Assembly: GCF_018332715.1 (NCBI RefSeq)
Contig: NZ_BOQP01000010.1
Coordinates: 1 to 64,000 of the forward strand
Reading direction: 5' to 3'
Length of the DNA stretch: 64,000 nucleotides
Source: Winogradskya consettensis
GTDB taxonomy: Bacteria; Actinomycetota; Actinomycetes; Mycobacteriales; Micromonosporaceae
Made by a program: the position numbers and the translations under genes. The stretch's first letter is position 1; each line of letters starts with the position of its first letter. Of this stretch, positions 1 through 8,554 are shown one piece after another. The notes below the pieces were generated by a model. The model was not told where the DNA came from and searched no databases. It saw only the letters and a program-made list of their open reading frames with translations.

Positions 1-42
1 GGCCCGAGCCGGCGGCCCGAGTCGGCGGCCATTCGCCGGGCG

Positions 43-1101
43 CTACGAGGAGGCGCTGATCGAGATGGTTCGGTAGGCGGTGGTGTCGCCGGAGCGGTAG
101 AGGCTGATGGTGACGCGTTCGTCGCCGGGGATGGTGAGGGTTTCGCGCCAGGTGCCGGCGGCCGACGCGGTGATCGTGCGGCTGGCTTTGGTGCTGGCGG
201 CGACCGGGTTGACGGTGACCTTGTAGGGGGCGTCCTCGTCGAGGAGGCCGGAGGCTGAGACGACGACCGTGCGGTTGCCGTCGGAGGCCACTGCGCCGGC
301 GGGCTCGGCGGACAGGGCTGTGACGGTGGTTTTGTAGGTCTCGCGGGAGGTGTGGAACGAGAGCCAGCTGGCGCCGCCGAGGATGGCCGCCACCAGCAGC
401 AATGGCAGGGACTGCTTGATGAGGCGGTTGCGCTTCACCCTGTACTCGGCGGCGAGCCGTTCCTCGGTGGTCGGCGGAACGACCTGCATGACGATGGTAT
501 GAGCCTCCGTCATCGTCGGCTCGGCCGCCACAACGCGCGGCCGTGGCGAATTACCGGCCGCGCCGCCGCCCGCGGAGCCGGCAGCCGCAGCGCCGGAACT
601 CGCATGCCCGGAACTCGCATGCCCGGAACTCGCATGCCCGGAACTCGCAAGCTCGGAAGCTGCGGAGCCGGAGCCGGAAGTCGCGCGGCCTGACGAGCCG
701 GGGCCTGACGAGTCGCGGCCGGCCGAGTCGGGGCCTGACGAGCCGGGTGTAATGGGGGAGCCCGCAGGGGAGCGGGACGGGATGAGGGCGGCGATCAGCG
801 CCGCGATCGTCACGCCGGCGGTGGCCGCGGTCCAGGTGACGCGGTCGAGGGGCAGGCGGCACAGGTAGATGACGAGGCCGGCGATGACCAGGACCGCCAT
901 GCTCAGGGCGGGGGCGAGGGTGACGCGTTCGACCACGGTGAGCGTACGGTCGCGAAGTAGTGCTCCGGTGAGAGCTGTGCCGGGCAGGACCAGGCCGAGC
1001 AGCAGGCCGCCGATGATGGGCAGTGGCTGGGGGCCGAGCAGCACGGCCAGCGCCGACAGCGTGGTGGCGGCCCAGACGATGCGGGTCAGCAGGGGGTTCA
1101 T
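43..1101 (-). CDS. Membrane protein with Ser/Gly/Ala repeat linker
   Basis: The protein is 352 aa. I see about three hydrophobic segments in the first 110 residues, then a low-complexity Ser/Gly/Ala/Pro linker containing a 5-residue repeat (ASSGH, three to four copies). A single transmembrane helix follows near residue 230, then a C-terminal Thr/Ser/Val-rich domain of roughly 110 residues that looks extracytoplasmic and beta-rich. The start is the ATG that overlaps the stop of the upstream gene as ATGA, so it is translationally coupled and last in the glycosyltransferase operon. I do not recognise a named family. The context suggests a role in export or assembly of a surface polysaccharide, which is inference. 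Confidence 0.75.
   Translation of the reverse strand: MNPLLTRIVWAATTLSALAVLLGPQPLPIIGGLLLGLVLPGTALTGALLRDRTLTVVERVTLAPALSMAVLVIAGLVIYLCRLPLDRVTWTAATAGVTIAALIAALIPSRSPAGSPITPGSSGPDSAGRDSSGPGSSGRATSGSGSAASELASSGHASSGHASSGHASSGAAAAGSAGGGAAGNSPRPRVVAAEPTMTEAHTIVMQVVPPTTEERLAAEYRVKRNRLIKQSLPLLLVAAILGGASWLSFHTSRETYKTTVTALSAEPAGAVASDGNRTVVVSASGLLDEDAPYKVTVNPVAASTKASRTITASAAGTWRETLTIPGDERVTISLYRSGDTTAYRTISISASS
598..645. repeat. 15-bp in-frame tandem repeat in membrane protein
   Basis: A 15-bp unit (GGAACTCGCATGCCC) is repeated about three to four times. The period is a multiple of three, so it encodes a pentapeptide array in the linker of the membrane protein. Copy number could vary without breaking the frame. 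Confidence 0.8.
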
Positions 1102-4100
1102 CCTCCCACTCCCATCCGGTAGACGCGGACGGTGCCGTTGTCGTAGAGCCGGTCGACGCCGGTGAGGGTGTCGAACTTGCCGAGCTGGGTGGCGGTCAGC
1201 GGGGAGGTGATGTTGCCCGCGTGCGGGTCGTTCTCGAAGTACGCCTCGCCCTCCGGCAACTGTTCGCCGAGCCGCTTGTCGACGACCAGGTACTGGATGT
1301 ACAGGTCGTTGACGAGCTGATCCTCGGTCAGGCCCCACTCGTCGGCGTAGTACAGCGGGCCGACCTCGCGGACCGGGTCCTGCCGGCCGTACGTGGAGGC
1401 CAGGGATACCGAGGTGACGTCGCCGCCCACCCGGTTGTCGTGGCCGAGCGAGTCACGTTCCCAGTCGGCGGCGTCCACCCCGTACGCGTCGACCGATCTT
1501 TCGAAGCCGCCCGCCAGATACGGTCCCGGCAGGATGGAGCCGATCGGGGGCCAGCCACCGGCCCGCGCGCCGATCATCAGTACGGTGATCATCAGGGAGC
1601 CCGCGGCGACCCGGCTGTAGAGGTTCCAGCCGCCCGGCGCGATCACGTCGATCGCCGGTGGGGAAGCCCGCCAGCGATGCCCGTCCGCGTCCTTGGCCGG
1701 GATGATCTGCACCCCGCGGACCAGGGCGATGGCGGCCAGGATCGAGATCGGCACGTACGTGAACGTCGACAGCCGCGCCGCGATCTCCGGCCCGTTCTGC
1801 CCGAGGAACCGCGCCCCGTTCCCGGCGAAGAAGATCGCGCCGCCGACCGCCGCCGCCCAGCGCCACGCATCCCGGTCGCTGCGCTGGAACATGTCGCGCA
1901 GCAGCGCCACGTACAGCACGAAGAGCCCGAGCAGCCCGAGCCCCTGCACGATCAGCTGCCCGAAACTGATGGCCGCCGTCGTCGAGGACGCCTCGGACGT
2001 ACCGCTGATCAGGTTGTTGACCGTGTCGATCACCTGGTCGACCGGCGCCTCGAGATAGCTCACGACGTCCCGCGCCACGAACAGCACCCACGCCAGCACG
2101 ATCACCAGGTCCACACCCGGCAGCACCAGCGCACTCCACCGCCGCGGCCGCTGCACCACCAGCTCGACCACCGCCAGCAGCGTCAGCGTCAGCACCAGCG
2201 CGAACGCGGTCACGTGGTGGCTCACCGTGCAGACACCCATGGAAAGAACGGCAAGAACGACGAACGGCCAGCCGCCCTCCGTACGCCACCGGCGCGTCGC
2301 CCAGACCGCGAGCATGAAGAACGGCAGCGCCGCCGTCTGGTAGAGAAACATCGAATTGAAGAACAGATAATGCAAAGCTGTCGCGTACGTCGCACAGGCG
2401 ACCCCCGCAACCGCAGGCGAATTACTGGCCCGCAGCACCGCGGCGAACAACACCGCCACGAACACCAGGTGCGCGATCCCGGCGACAATGACCCCCGAAG
2501 CGGTCACCGGCAGCCCGGTCATGGACGTCAGCGCCGCCCCCATCTCGGCCAGCCCCGGAAAATGCACGGCGGGCGGCAGCGCCGGATTCGGCTGGAACAG
2601 CTCCCCCGACTGCACGATCACGGTCGTCGCCAACCAGTGCTGCAATTCGTCCGGGAACCGGAACTGGTCCGGGCTGTACATCCACTTCAGCAGATACTGA
2701 TTCAGCGCCAGCCCCATGACCAGCACAAACGACTCAGCCACCCCGGCCATCCGCCGGCTCAGCAACCGCACGACCACAGGCGTGAAAACAACCACCTGCC
2801 CGATCCAGTACGCATACTGGGCGTTACCCGTCCCGATCCGCCCCCCGGCGTACCCCAGGGCAATCATGAGCACACCCAAAGCCGAAATGGTGAGTACGGC
2901 CGGAGCGTGCCCAAAATCAAGCGGCTCCCGCCGCGGCCTCGCAGGACGCGGCGCCCGCCCAGGATCACGCGGCGCAGGCACCTTCGTCCGCTGCCCGTCC
3001 TTACGCCCATGCACGATAGGAATCAGCGCAGTCACGGCGCTGTCCTTCTCACCCGCGCCGGCCTTCACCCCACTGATGACCTGAGTCTCATCCGCAGCAG
3101 GCAGCCTGATGACCTGAGTCCGCTCAGCCCCGCCCAGCTCACCCCTCCGCAGCGCACCCTTGTCCGGCTCGGCTCCGTTCGCCGCGGCTTTGGACGGCCC
3201 GGCTCCGTTTGGCCCGGCTCCGTCCGGCGTGGTTTTGGGCGGCGTGGTTTTGGGCGGCGTGGTTTTGGGCGGCGTGGTTTTGGGTGGCGCGGTTTTGGGT
3301 GGCGTGGTCGTCGTCCGGTTGGGGAGCTCGATGATCTGGGTACGCTCGGCGTCGCCGCTCTCCACCTTGATGGCCGGGATGACCTGGGTCGCGTCGACGA
3401 GCGGCGAGGCCTCCGGCAACCGGATAACCTGCGTGGCCTCGGCATCCTCCGCGGCACCCAGCTCTGCAGCCGGGAGATCCTTGCGCGGGCGATCCTGGGC
3501 CGGTAGATCCTGGGCCGGTAGATCCTTGGGCGGGTGATTCCTGGGCGGGAGCTTGATGATCGCGGTGGCATCAGGGTCAACCTGAGCTTCACGCTTGCCC
3601 GTGTCGACCTCTACCTCACCCTGAGATCCGCCCCGCGCGGGCACCTCATCCCGCGGCGCCTCGGCACCGACAACAGACGGCTTGCCCCTGACCCCAGCCA
3701 TCCCACTGCTGGTTGGCCCGCTGCTGCTCGGCCCGTTGGCGCCCGGCCCGCTGCTGCTAGGCCTGCTGCTAGGCCCGCTGCTGCTAGACCCGCTACTGCT
3801 CGGCCCGCTGCCAGTTGGCCCGCCGATGGTCGGCCCGCTGCCATTCGGTCGGCTATCGGTTGGCTCGCTGCCGGTTGGCTCGCTGCCGGTCGGTCCGGTG
3901 GCACGGGGCCAAGAGCCAGGCGTTGCACCGCGCGGCGTCTCGGTGGAGGTCTTTGGTGTGGATGGGGGAGCTGGTGTGGATGGCGGAGGGGTGACTGGCT
4001 GCTCTGTGGCTTTTGAACCGTTGCTGGCAGTCGCCTCGGTGATCCGCCCCCGGTGCCCGTCATCCGGCTTATCGGACGAATTCATCTTTGATGGGGCAGG

Positions 4101-4406
4101 CTCGATAGGCGCTTCGGCGCCCTGGATCGACGTCATCGGCGCCGCAGGCCGCAAGGTTGGCTCAGCTACTCCCGACGCTGGCTCAGCCACTCCCGAAGTC
4201 GGTTCAGCAGCAGACCCAGCGCCCCCTGCAGCGCCTGAGCCATCCTGAATGTCCGGCACCACGCCCGGCACCACGCCCGGCACCACGCCCGGCACTACGC
4301 CCGGCACCACGCCCGGCACCACGCCCGGCACCACGCCCGGCACTGCGCCTGAAGCCGCAGGCTGGCCGGGCTGGTCGTCTGAACGATCGTCGGCGGAGCT
4401 CACCAT
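1098..4406 (-). CDS. Large polytopic membrane protein with disordered repeat-rich N-terminus
   Basis: The protein is 1102 aa from ATG 4406; a GTG about 60 nt upstream is a possible alternative start. Residues 1 to about 490 are disordered, rich in P/G/S/T/E/K, with tandem repeats (GVVP x7, a PPKTT array, DLPAQ). Seven short motifs of the form T-x-[VIL]-I, usually after D or E (for example ERTQVIRLP), lie at about residues 278-460. The rest is a polytopic membrane domain of about ten or more helices. It contains a PDELQHW motif after an early helix, reminiscent of the acidic loop of GT-C glycosyltransferases. It ends in ATGA overlap with the next gene. It is probably a membrane glycosyltransferase or polymerase of the surface-glycan operon. 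The family assignment is inference. Confidence 0.7.
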   Translation of the reverse strand: MVSSADDRSDDQPGQPAASGAVPGVVPGVVPGVVPGVVPGVVPGVVPGVVPDIQDGSGAAGGAGSAAEPTSGVAEPASGVAEPTLRPAAPMTSIQGAEAPIEPAPSKMNSSDKPDDGHRGRITEATASNGSKATEQPVTPPPSTPAPPSTPKTSTETPRGATPGSWPRATGPTGSEPTGSEPTDSRPNGSGPTIGGPTGSGPSSSGSSSSGPSSRPSSSGPGANGPSSSGPTSSGMAGVRGKPSVVGAEAPRDEVPARGGSQGEVEVDTGKREAQVDPDATAIIKLPPRNHPPKDLPAQDLPAQDRPRKDLPAAELGAAEDAEATQVIRLPEASPLVDATQVIPAIKVESGDAERTQIIELPNRTTTTPPKTAPPKTTPPKTTPPKTTPPKTTPDGAGPNGAGPSKAAANGAEPDKGALRRGELGGAERTQVIRLPAADETQVISGVKAGAGEKDSAVTALIPIVHGRKDGQRTKVPAPRDPGRAPRPARPRREPLDFGHAPAVLTISALGVLMIALGYAGGRIGTGNAQYAYWIGQVVVFTPVVVRLLSRRMAGVAESFVLVMGLALNQYLLKWMYSPDQFRFPDELQHWLATTVIVQSGELFQPNPALPPAVHFPGLAEMGAALTSMTGLPVTASGVIVAGIAHLVFVAVLFAAVLRASNSPAVAGVACATYATALHYLFFNSMFLYQTAALPFFMLAVWATRRWRTEGGWPFVVLAVLSMGVCTVSHHVTAFALVLTLTLLAVVELVVQRPRRWSALVLPGVDLVIVLAWVLFVARDVVSYLEAPVDQVIDTVNNLISGTSEASSTTAAISFGQLIVQGLGLLGLFVLYVALLRDMFQRSDRDAWRWAAAVGGAIFFAGNGARFLGQNGPEIAARLSTFTYVPISILAAIALVRGVQIIPAKDADGHRWRASPPAIDVIAPGGWNLYSRVAAGSLMITVLMIGARAGGWPPIGSILPGPYLAGGFERSVDAYGVDAADWERDSLGHDNRVGGDVTSVSLASTYGRQDPVREVGPLYYADEWGLTEDQLVNDLYIQYLVVDKRLGEQLPEGEAYFENDPHAGNITSPLTATQLGKFDTLTGVDRLYDNGTVRVYRMGVGG
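3226..3306. repeat. 15-bp in-frame tandem repeat (PPKTT array)
   Basis: About five copies of a 15-bp unit (GGCGTGGTTTTGGGC on the plus strand) encode Pro-Pro-Lys-Thr-Thr repeats in the disordered tail of the large membrane protein. Confidence 0.8.
4252..4346. repeat. 12-bp in-frame tandem repeat (GVVP array)
   Basis: Seven to eight near-perfect copies of a 12-bp unit (GGCACCACGCCC) encode a Gly-Val-Val-Pro array close to the N-terminus of the large membrane protein. Confidence 0.85.
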
Positions 4407-4522
4407 GGAACGGCCGCTCTCCCCGGGGGCGGTGGGGGAGCGGTCTGCGGGAGACCGATCATTTGCCACATATGCACCGAGAATGCCCCGTTTCTCGGGT
4501 GATTGTCCGGTGAACTGCACGA

Positions 4523-5848
4523 TCAGCGGCTGCCCCGGAGCTTGGCGCGGGCGGCGCGCCGGCCCTTCAGGTAGGCGCGGGGCCCGGCCAGCATCCCTCG
4601 TCGGTTGGCGCCGAGGAGTTCGCGGGGGAAGTCTTCCTGCAGCGTCGAGACGCGGAGGCTGTCCTTGCTGGTGAGGTCCCTGAGGGCGCCGGGGGCCAGC
4701 TTGAGCAGCGGCCAGAGCAGCGACGGGCGGGAGAGCAGCAGGCTGGTGTACGCGGCTGTGAGGCCGGCGCCGTACCCGATCATCTGTTTGCGGAGGCCTT
4801 CGAAGTCGCGGCGGTGGTAGTGATGGGTGACCGCGGTGGGCTGGTAGACGATGGTGCCGCCGCCGAGCAGGACCTGGGTGAAGGCGAGGGTGTCCTCGGA
4901 GCCCATGGCGGGGGTGCCGGCGCCGAGGGCGGTGTCCCAGCCGCCGGCGCGTTCGATGACGCCGGGGCGGAACGTCATGTTCGCGCCGGTGCCGAACGGG
5001 GGCAGCGGGTAGAGCGGGCTCTGGATGTGGGCGGTTGCCGGGCTGAAGACGTCGGGTTTGAAGCCGCGGCCCTTGCTGTGACCGCCGAACTGCTCGAACC
5101 AGAGCTGGGCCTGGGTCTCGAGTTCGGCGGGGACGATCACGCCGGATACGACGTCCGCGGAGGGGTGTTCGTGCAGGGCGCGGGCGATCTCGGCGAGCCA
5201 GTTCGGGTCGGCGTACTCGTCGTCGTCGATCCAGGCGATGATCTCGCCGGCGGCGGCGGCCTGGGCGGCGTTGCGGGCGAACGACAGGCCGGCCTTGGGT
5301 TCCTTGAGATAGCTGACCGGGCCGCGGCGGGCGGCCGAGCTGACCACTTCGGCGGTCGCGTCGGTGACCGGGGCGTTGTCGACGACGAGGATCCTGAAGT
5401 CGGGGTAGTCCTGGGCGAGCAGGCTGTCGAGGCAGCGGGCCAGGGCGCCGGGGCGTTCGCGGGTGCAGACCACGATCGTGATCGGCTGGGCGGTGGCGAG
5501 GGCTTCGCGGCGGCCGGCGAGGAAGGCCGGTTCGCCGTCCGGGACGATGCCGTCGGTGGGCACGGTCGCGAGGCCGCGTTCCCGCAGGCGCGGTGCCAGC
5601 TCTTTGTCCAGGGCGGCGGCCAGGACGGCCGGTTCCAGCCCTTCTGTGGGTACGTGGACCAGCGCCGTCCCCAGCGGTTCGCTGAACAGGCGTACGAGGA
5701 TCCACGCCTGCAGCACCCGCCGTCCGTCCGCTGCGATGGCGGGTACGGGGGCCAGCGGCTGGGCCAGGTCGATGTCCAGGACGACGGCGGGCAGCTCGCC
5801 GGCGCCGGTGCTCAGCGTCGGCGCGGTGAGCGGGGTCTCCGCCGTCAT
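4523..5848 (-). CDS. Family 2 glycosyltransferase
   Basis: The protein is 441 aa. An N-terminal extension of about 120 residues precedes a GT-A fold that begins with ITIVVCTRERP. The metal/nucleotide-binding motif WIDDDE lies near residue 208, and a GSEDTLAF motif holds the probable catalytic acidic pair. After the GT2 domain come one or two amphipathic or hydrophobic segments and a very basic C-terminus, suggesting membrane association at the cytoplasmic face. It presumably transfers a sugar from an NDP- or polyprenyl-linked donor to a surface glycan or lipid; donor and acceptor cannot be read from sequence. Its ATG overlaps the stop of the upstream GT2 gene as ATGA (5845-5848). Confidence 0.9.
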   Translation of the reverse strand: MTAETPLTAPTLSTGAGELPAVVLDIDLAQPLAPVPAIAADGRRVLQAWILVRLFSEPLGTALVHVPTEGLEPAVLAAALDKELAPRLRERGLATVPTDGIVPDGEPAFLAGRREALATAQPITIVVCTRERPGALARCLDSLLAQDYPDFRILVVDNAPVTDATAEVVSSAARRGPVSYLKEPKAGLSFARNAAQAAAAGEIIAWIDDDEYADPNWLAEIARALHEHPSADVVSGVIVPAELETQAQLWFEQFGGHSKGRGFKPDVFSPATAHIQSPLYPLPPFGTGANMTFRPGVIERAGGWDTALGAGTPAMGSEDTLAFTQVLLGGGTIVYQPTAVTHHYHRRDFEGLRKQMIGYGAGLTAAYTSLLLSRPSLLWPLLKLAPGALRDLTSKDSLRVSTLQEDFPRELLGANRRGMLAGPRAYLKGRRAARAKLRGSR

Positions 5849-6807
5849 CGGGTGGCCTCCGCGGTGACACGCTGCGGCGTACGGCGGGCGGCGACCGTTT
5901 CGACGACGCCTCCCCAGCCGGCGGCAGCGACACCGGCGATCACGCCGCCGGCCTTGAGGGCGTGCCCGACCCCCTTGCCGCGCGCCGCGGCACCGAGGTT
6001 GCGCACCACGGCTCTGGGCAGCGAGCGCAGGTAGTCACGTTCGGAGCCGAGGCTCTCGGAGCCGTCGAGCAGCCCGGCCATCGCGACCTTGCCCCGGCCC
6101 TCGGCGTAGCAGCGGCGGATGAAGAAGCCGAAGGTCGAGCGGCCGGCGGGGACCTCGTGGCGGATGACGGCGTCCGGGACGTACATCCAGTGGCCGCCGC
6201 CGAGGGCGCTCATGCGCAGGCACAGCTCGGTGTCCTCGGGGCGGTTCTGGTTGCCGAGCTTGCCGAAGCCGACCCGGAAACCGCCGACGGCGAGGAACGT
6301 CTCGCGGCGCACGATCATGCCGGCCGACCAGACGTTGCGGATCTTCGACACCGTGGTCGGCATGCCGGAGTAGGAGCCGCCGACGGCCCAGAGGAACTCC
6401 TCGGGCATCCAGCGCGGCTCGCCGGTCTGCCAGTCGGGGCAGATGCCGCCGCCCGCACCGACGACGGTGGGGTCGCTGAACGGCGCGATCAGGTTGCCCA
6501 GCCACTCGGGGCCCATGCTCACATCGTCGTCCACGAACGCGATCAGCGAGGTCGAAGTGTGGAAAGCGCCCGTGTTGCGGTTGCCGGAGACGCCCTGGGT
6601 GTAGAGGTTCTCGAGCACCGTGACGCCGCTCAGATCCCGGCGCGCCCGGCGGTAGAGCTCCGGGTTGTGGTCCACCACGACGACGATCTCGGCCGGCGTG
6701 TAGGTCTGCGACTTGGCGGCCGCGACCGCGCGGACGATCGACGGCCAGCGCTTCTCGGTGTGGGTCGGGATGACGATGCTGACGGCGGGGCGGGGGGTGG
6801 ATTCCAC
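5845..6807 (-). CDS. Family 2 glycosyltransferase
   Basis: The protein is 320 aa from a GTG start. It opens with the typical GT2 strand (VSIVIPTHTEKRW). It has a DDD metal-binding motif near residues 92-94 (FVDDDVSMG) and an RPEDTELCLRM segment near residue 189, which matches the ED catalytic region of rhamnosyl- or galactosyl-type GT2 enzymes. The C-terminus has a Gly/Ala-rich hydrophobic stretch. It lies 185 nt downstream of the third GT2 gene and is coupled by 4 nt to the next one. A GAGGAG lies upstream of the GTG but at a long spacing. Confidence 0.88.
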   Translation of the reverse strand: MESTPRPAVSIVIPTHTEKRWPSIVRAVAAAKSQTYTPAEIVVVVDHNPELYRRARRDLSGVTVLENLYTQGVSGNRNTGAFHTSTSLIAFVDDDVSMGPEWLGNLIAPFSDPTVVGAGGGICPDWQTGEPRWMPEEFLWAVGGSYSGMPTTVSKIRNVWSAGMIVRRETFLAVGGFRVGFGKLGNQNRPEDTELCLRMSALGGGHWMYVPDAVIRHEVPAGRSTFGFFIRRCYAEGRGKVAMAGLLDGSESLGSERDYLRSLPRAVVRNLGAAARGKGVGHALKAGGVIAGVAAAGWGGVVETVAARRTPQRVTAEATR

Positions 6808-6992
6808 GCTGGGTGTGCTCCTCGGGCGGGGTGGGCCGTGGCCGCGTGACCGTGGGGGTCACGGGCCGGCCGGGGTCGTGCCGGGGGTGGTGCCGCTGGG
6901 GTGGTGGCTCGGGGTGAGAGGTCGCCCGTGCGGCCGGAGGTGGGTCGGCCGGGCGATCCGGGCCCGGGGAGTCGGGCCGGGCTGAGCTGGGC
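6808..6992. other. Intercistronic gap in glycosyltransferase operon
   Basis: These 185 bases between two minus-strand GT2 genes are extremely C/G-rich. They hold a weak ribosome-binding site for the downstream gene but no convincing promoter, terminator or gene. Confidence 0.5.
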
Positions 6993-8045
6993 TCAGTCCT
7001 CGCTACCGGTGCGGGTCTGGATGGCGCGGATGTCGTCGGTGCGGCGGGTGCCGACGTCGTCGCGGCGGTTGGTGCGGTCGTCGTCGCGGCGCAGGCCGCG
7101 GTTGATGCTGGCGACGTGCTGGCGCGGGTCACCGGCGGGGCCGACACCGGCCGCGGGCGGGCGGTTGACGACCTTGCCGGCCGAGGGCGCGGAGCTGAGG
7201 GTGCGGGCCGACGCGGCGTTGGCCGCCGACGGGTGCTGGTGCACGACCACGCCGCCCGGGCGGGCGCCGGTGTGGCGCATCCGCTTCATCCGGCCGTACT
7301 CGCTGAAGATGGTCCGCAGCACCCGGAAGCCGTCGCGGAACGTGTTGAGGTTGCTCGCCCCGTGGATGCGGGCGTGCTCGACGCTGCCGACCTCGCCGAC
7401 CTTCATGCCGTCGGCGGCGGCGCGGATGTTGATCATCGTTTCGATCTCGAAGCCGTCGCCCCAGAGCTTCGAGCCGTCGTTGGGCCGCGGCAGCGCGGTG
7501 TCCGGCAGGTCCAGGGTCGGTACGACCCGGGCCCAGAACGCGTTGTAGCCGTAGCAGAGGTCGGTGAAGCGGGTCCCGAACAGCACGTTCACGACCAGGT
7601 TCAGCCCGTCGTTGCCGAGTTTGCGCAGCGCGGTGATGTCGTGGCTGAAGCCGCCGTGCGAGAAGCGCGAGCCCTTGACGAAGTCGGCGCCGTCGACGAG
7701 CTGGGCGACGAACAGCGGGATCTCGCCCGGGTCGGTCGACCCGTCGGCGTCGATCATCACGATGATGTCGCTGGTGCAGGCCGCGAAACCGCAGGCCAGC
7801 GCGTTGCCCTTGCCGGTGCGGGACTGGTGCACGATCTTGGCGTCCGGGCGCAGCTGCAGGGCCACCTCGACGGTCCGGTCCACCGAGCCGCCGTCCACCA
7901 CGATCACCTCGTCGATCCCCTCAGGGAGCTTGGCGAACACGTGGGGCAGGTTCCGTTCCTCGTTGAGGGTCGGAATCACGACGCTTACGGTCGGTGACAA
8001 TGTGTTGTCACGCTCTGTGTTGCCAGAGGCTGGGGGGAGCTGCAT
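6993..8045 (-). CDS. Family 2 glycosyltransferase, dolichol-phosphate-mannose-synthase-like
   Basis: The protein is 350 aa. The GT-A domain starts VSVVIPTLNEE and continues with the polyprenyl-phosphate glycosyltransferase pattern: VVDGGSVDRT, SRTGKGNAL, then VMIDADGSTDP near residues 97-103 with the D-x-D pair. A conserved region (KLGNDGLNLVVNVLFG, DLCYGYNAF, DGFEIETMIN) is typical of DPM1-like enzymes. The last 100 residues are polar, low-complexity and rich in R/D, with no transmembrane pair, so it probably acts as a soluble or peripheral enzyme. It is the first gene of the operon, with AAGGGA 6 nt before the ATG and a promoter at 8128-8155. Confidence 0.9.
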   Translation of the reverse strand: MQLPPASGNTERDNTLSPTVSVVIPTLNEERNLPHVFAKLPEGIDEVIVVDGGSVDRTVEVALQLRPDAKIVHQSRTGKGNALACGFAACTSDIIVMIDADGSTDPGEIPLFVAQLVDGADFVKGSRFSHGGFSHDITALRKLGNDGLNLVVNVLFGTRFTDLCYGYNAFWARVVPTLDLPDTALPRPNDGSKLWGDGFEIETMINIRAAADGMKVGEVGSVEHARIHGASNLNTFRDGFRVLRTIFSEYGRMKRMRHTGARPGGVVVHQHPSAANAASARTLSSAPSAGKVVNRPPAAGVGPAGDPRQHVASINRGLRRDDDRTNRRDDVGTRRTDDIRAIQTRTGSED

Positions 8046-8127
8046 GTCGTTCCCTTCGGGGGCGGCAGAAGCGACGGATTCAATGATTCCCGGGAGCGGG
8101 AATCCGGGTCGCCGGCGTCTGTCGCCA

Positions 8128-8155
8128 AATCTACCAACACGCTACGTAGCGTCAA
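8128..8155 (-). promoter_or_regulatory. Promoter of the glycosyltransferase operon
   Basis: On the minus strand TTGACG (8155-8150) is separated by 16 nt from TAGATT (8133-8128), a good housekeeping-sigma match. It would give a 5' leader of about 75 nt before the ATG at 8045. A perfect 14-bp palindrome (8139-8152) overlaps the -35 and the spacer. Confidence 0.6.
8139..8152. promoter_or_regulatory. Perfect 14-bp palindrome, candidate operator
   Basis: ACGCTACGTAGCGT is an exact palindrome positioned across the -35 and spacer of the operon promoter, where a dimeric repressor would block RNA polymerase. The cognate regulator is not identifiable here. Confidence 0.55.
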
Positions 8156-8491
8156 CTAACCAAAGGGCCGGGTAGTCGATATCCATGCGGGCACCTCTGA
8201 CCAATCGGCTGAGCTGCGACTATGCGCACAGGCAACAAGATCACCCTTCTGTCCCACCAGTCACGTTGCGTAATGGACATCGAGGCATTCGCGGGCACGG
8301 AATGCGGATCAGAGACAATTCCGGAATTGCAATACCGTCGAGGTACGCACATCGCATTCTCGCGATGTCCGACATGTCTCGGTGATGTGTGTCACTCTCA
8401 GTGTTGTCACCGTGCGTATAAGCGACGGTTGCAGGATGGTTGTTGCGGCGTGGGAACGGTGAGCGGGGCCGTCTATGCCTAGGCTGTGGAC
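8156..8491. other. Intergenic region with second palindrome
   Basis: No gene is supportable in these roughly 335 bases. It is less GC-rich than its surroundings. It holds a perfect 14-bp palindrome CAATTCCGGAATTG at 8316-8329 and an imperfect GCATTC/GAATGC pair just before it. These may be operator sites for either flanking transcript. Confidence 0.45.
8480..8485 (+). promoter_or_regulatory. -10 element of a leaderless promoter
   Basis: TAGGCT lies exactly 6 nt before ATG 8492. This spacing is typical of actinobacterial leaderless transcripts, in which the start codon is at or next to the transcription start. Confidence 0.55.
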
Positions 8492-8554
8492 ATGCGAAGT
8501 GACCGTCCGCTGCGCGCGGGTGCGGTGCCATCGGCACGTTGGGTGATCCGGTGA
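8492..8554 (+). CDS. 20-aa leaderless upstream ORF
   Basis: This short ORF (MRSDRPLRAGAVPSARWVIR) begins 6 nt after a TAGGCT -10 element and ends in a GTGA overlap with the next small gene. Translation of the second ORF could therefore be coupled to it. No function is recognisable, and it may be only a coupling leader. Confidence 0.35.
   Translation: MRSDRPLRAGAVPSARWVIR

Noticed and set aside
1..42. Possible downstream gene at the left edge
   Set aside because: Only 42 bases of GC-rich sequence are available; no frame can be judged.
4407..5933. Open frame extending the large membrane protein N-terminally to about 1600 residues
   Set aside because: The extension is Arg/Pro/Ala-rich shadow coding antisense-phase to a clear glycosyltransferase gene on the same strand in another frame. 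The real start is near 4406.
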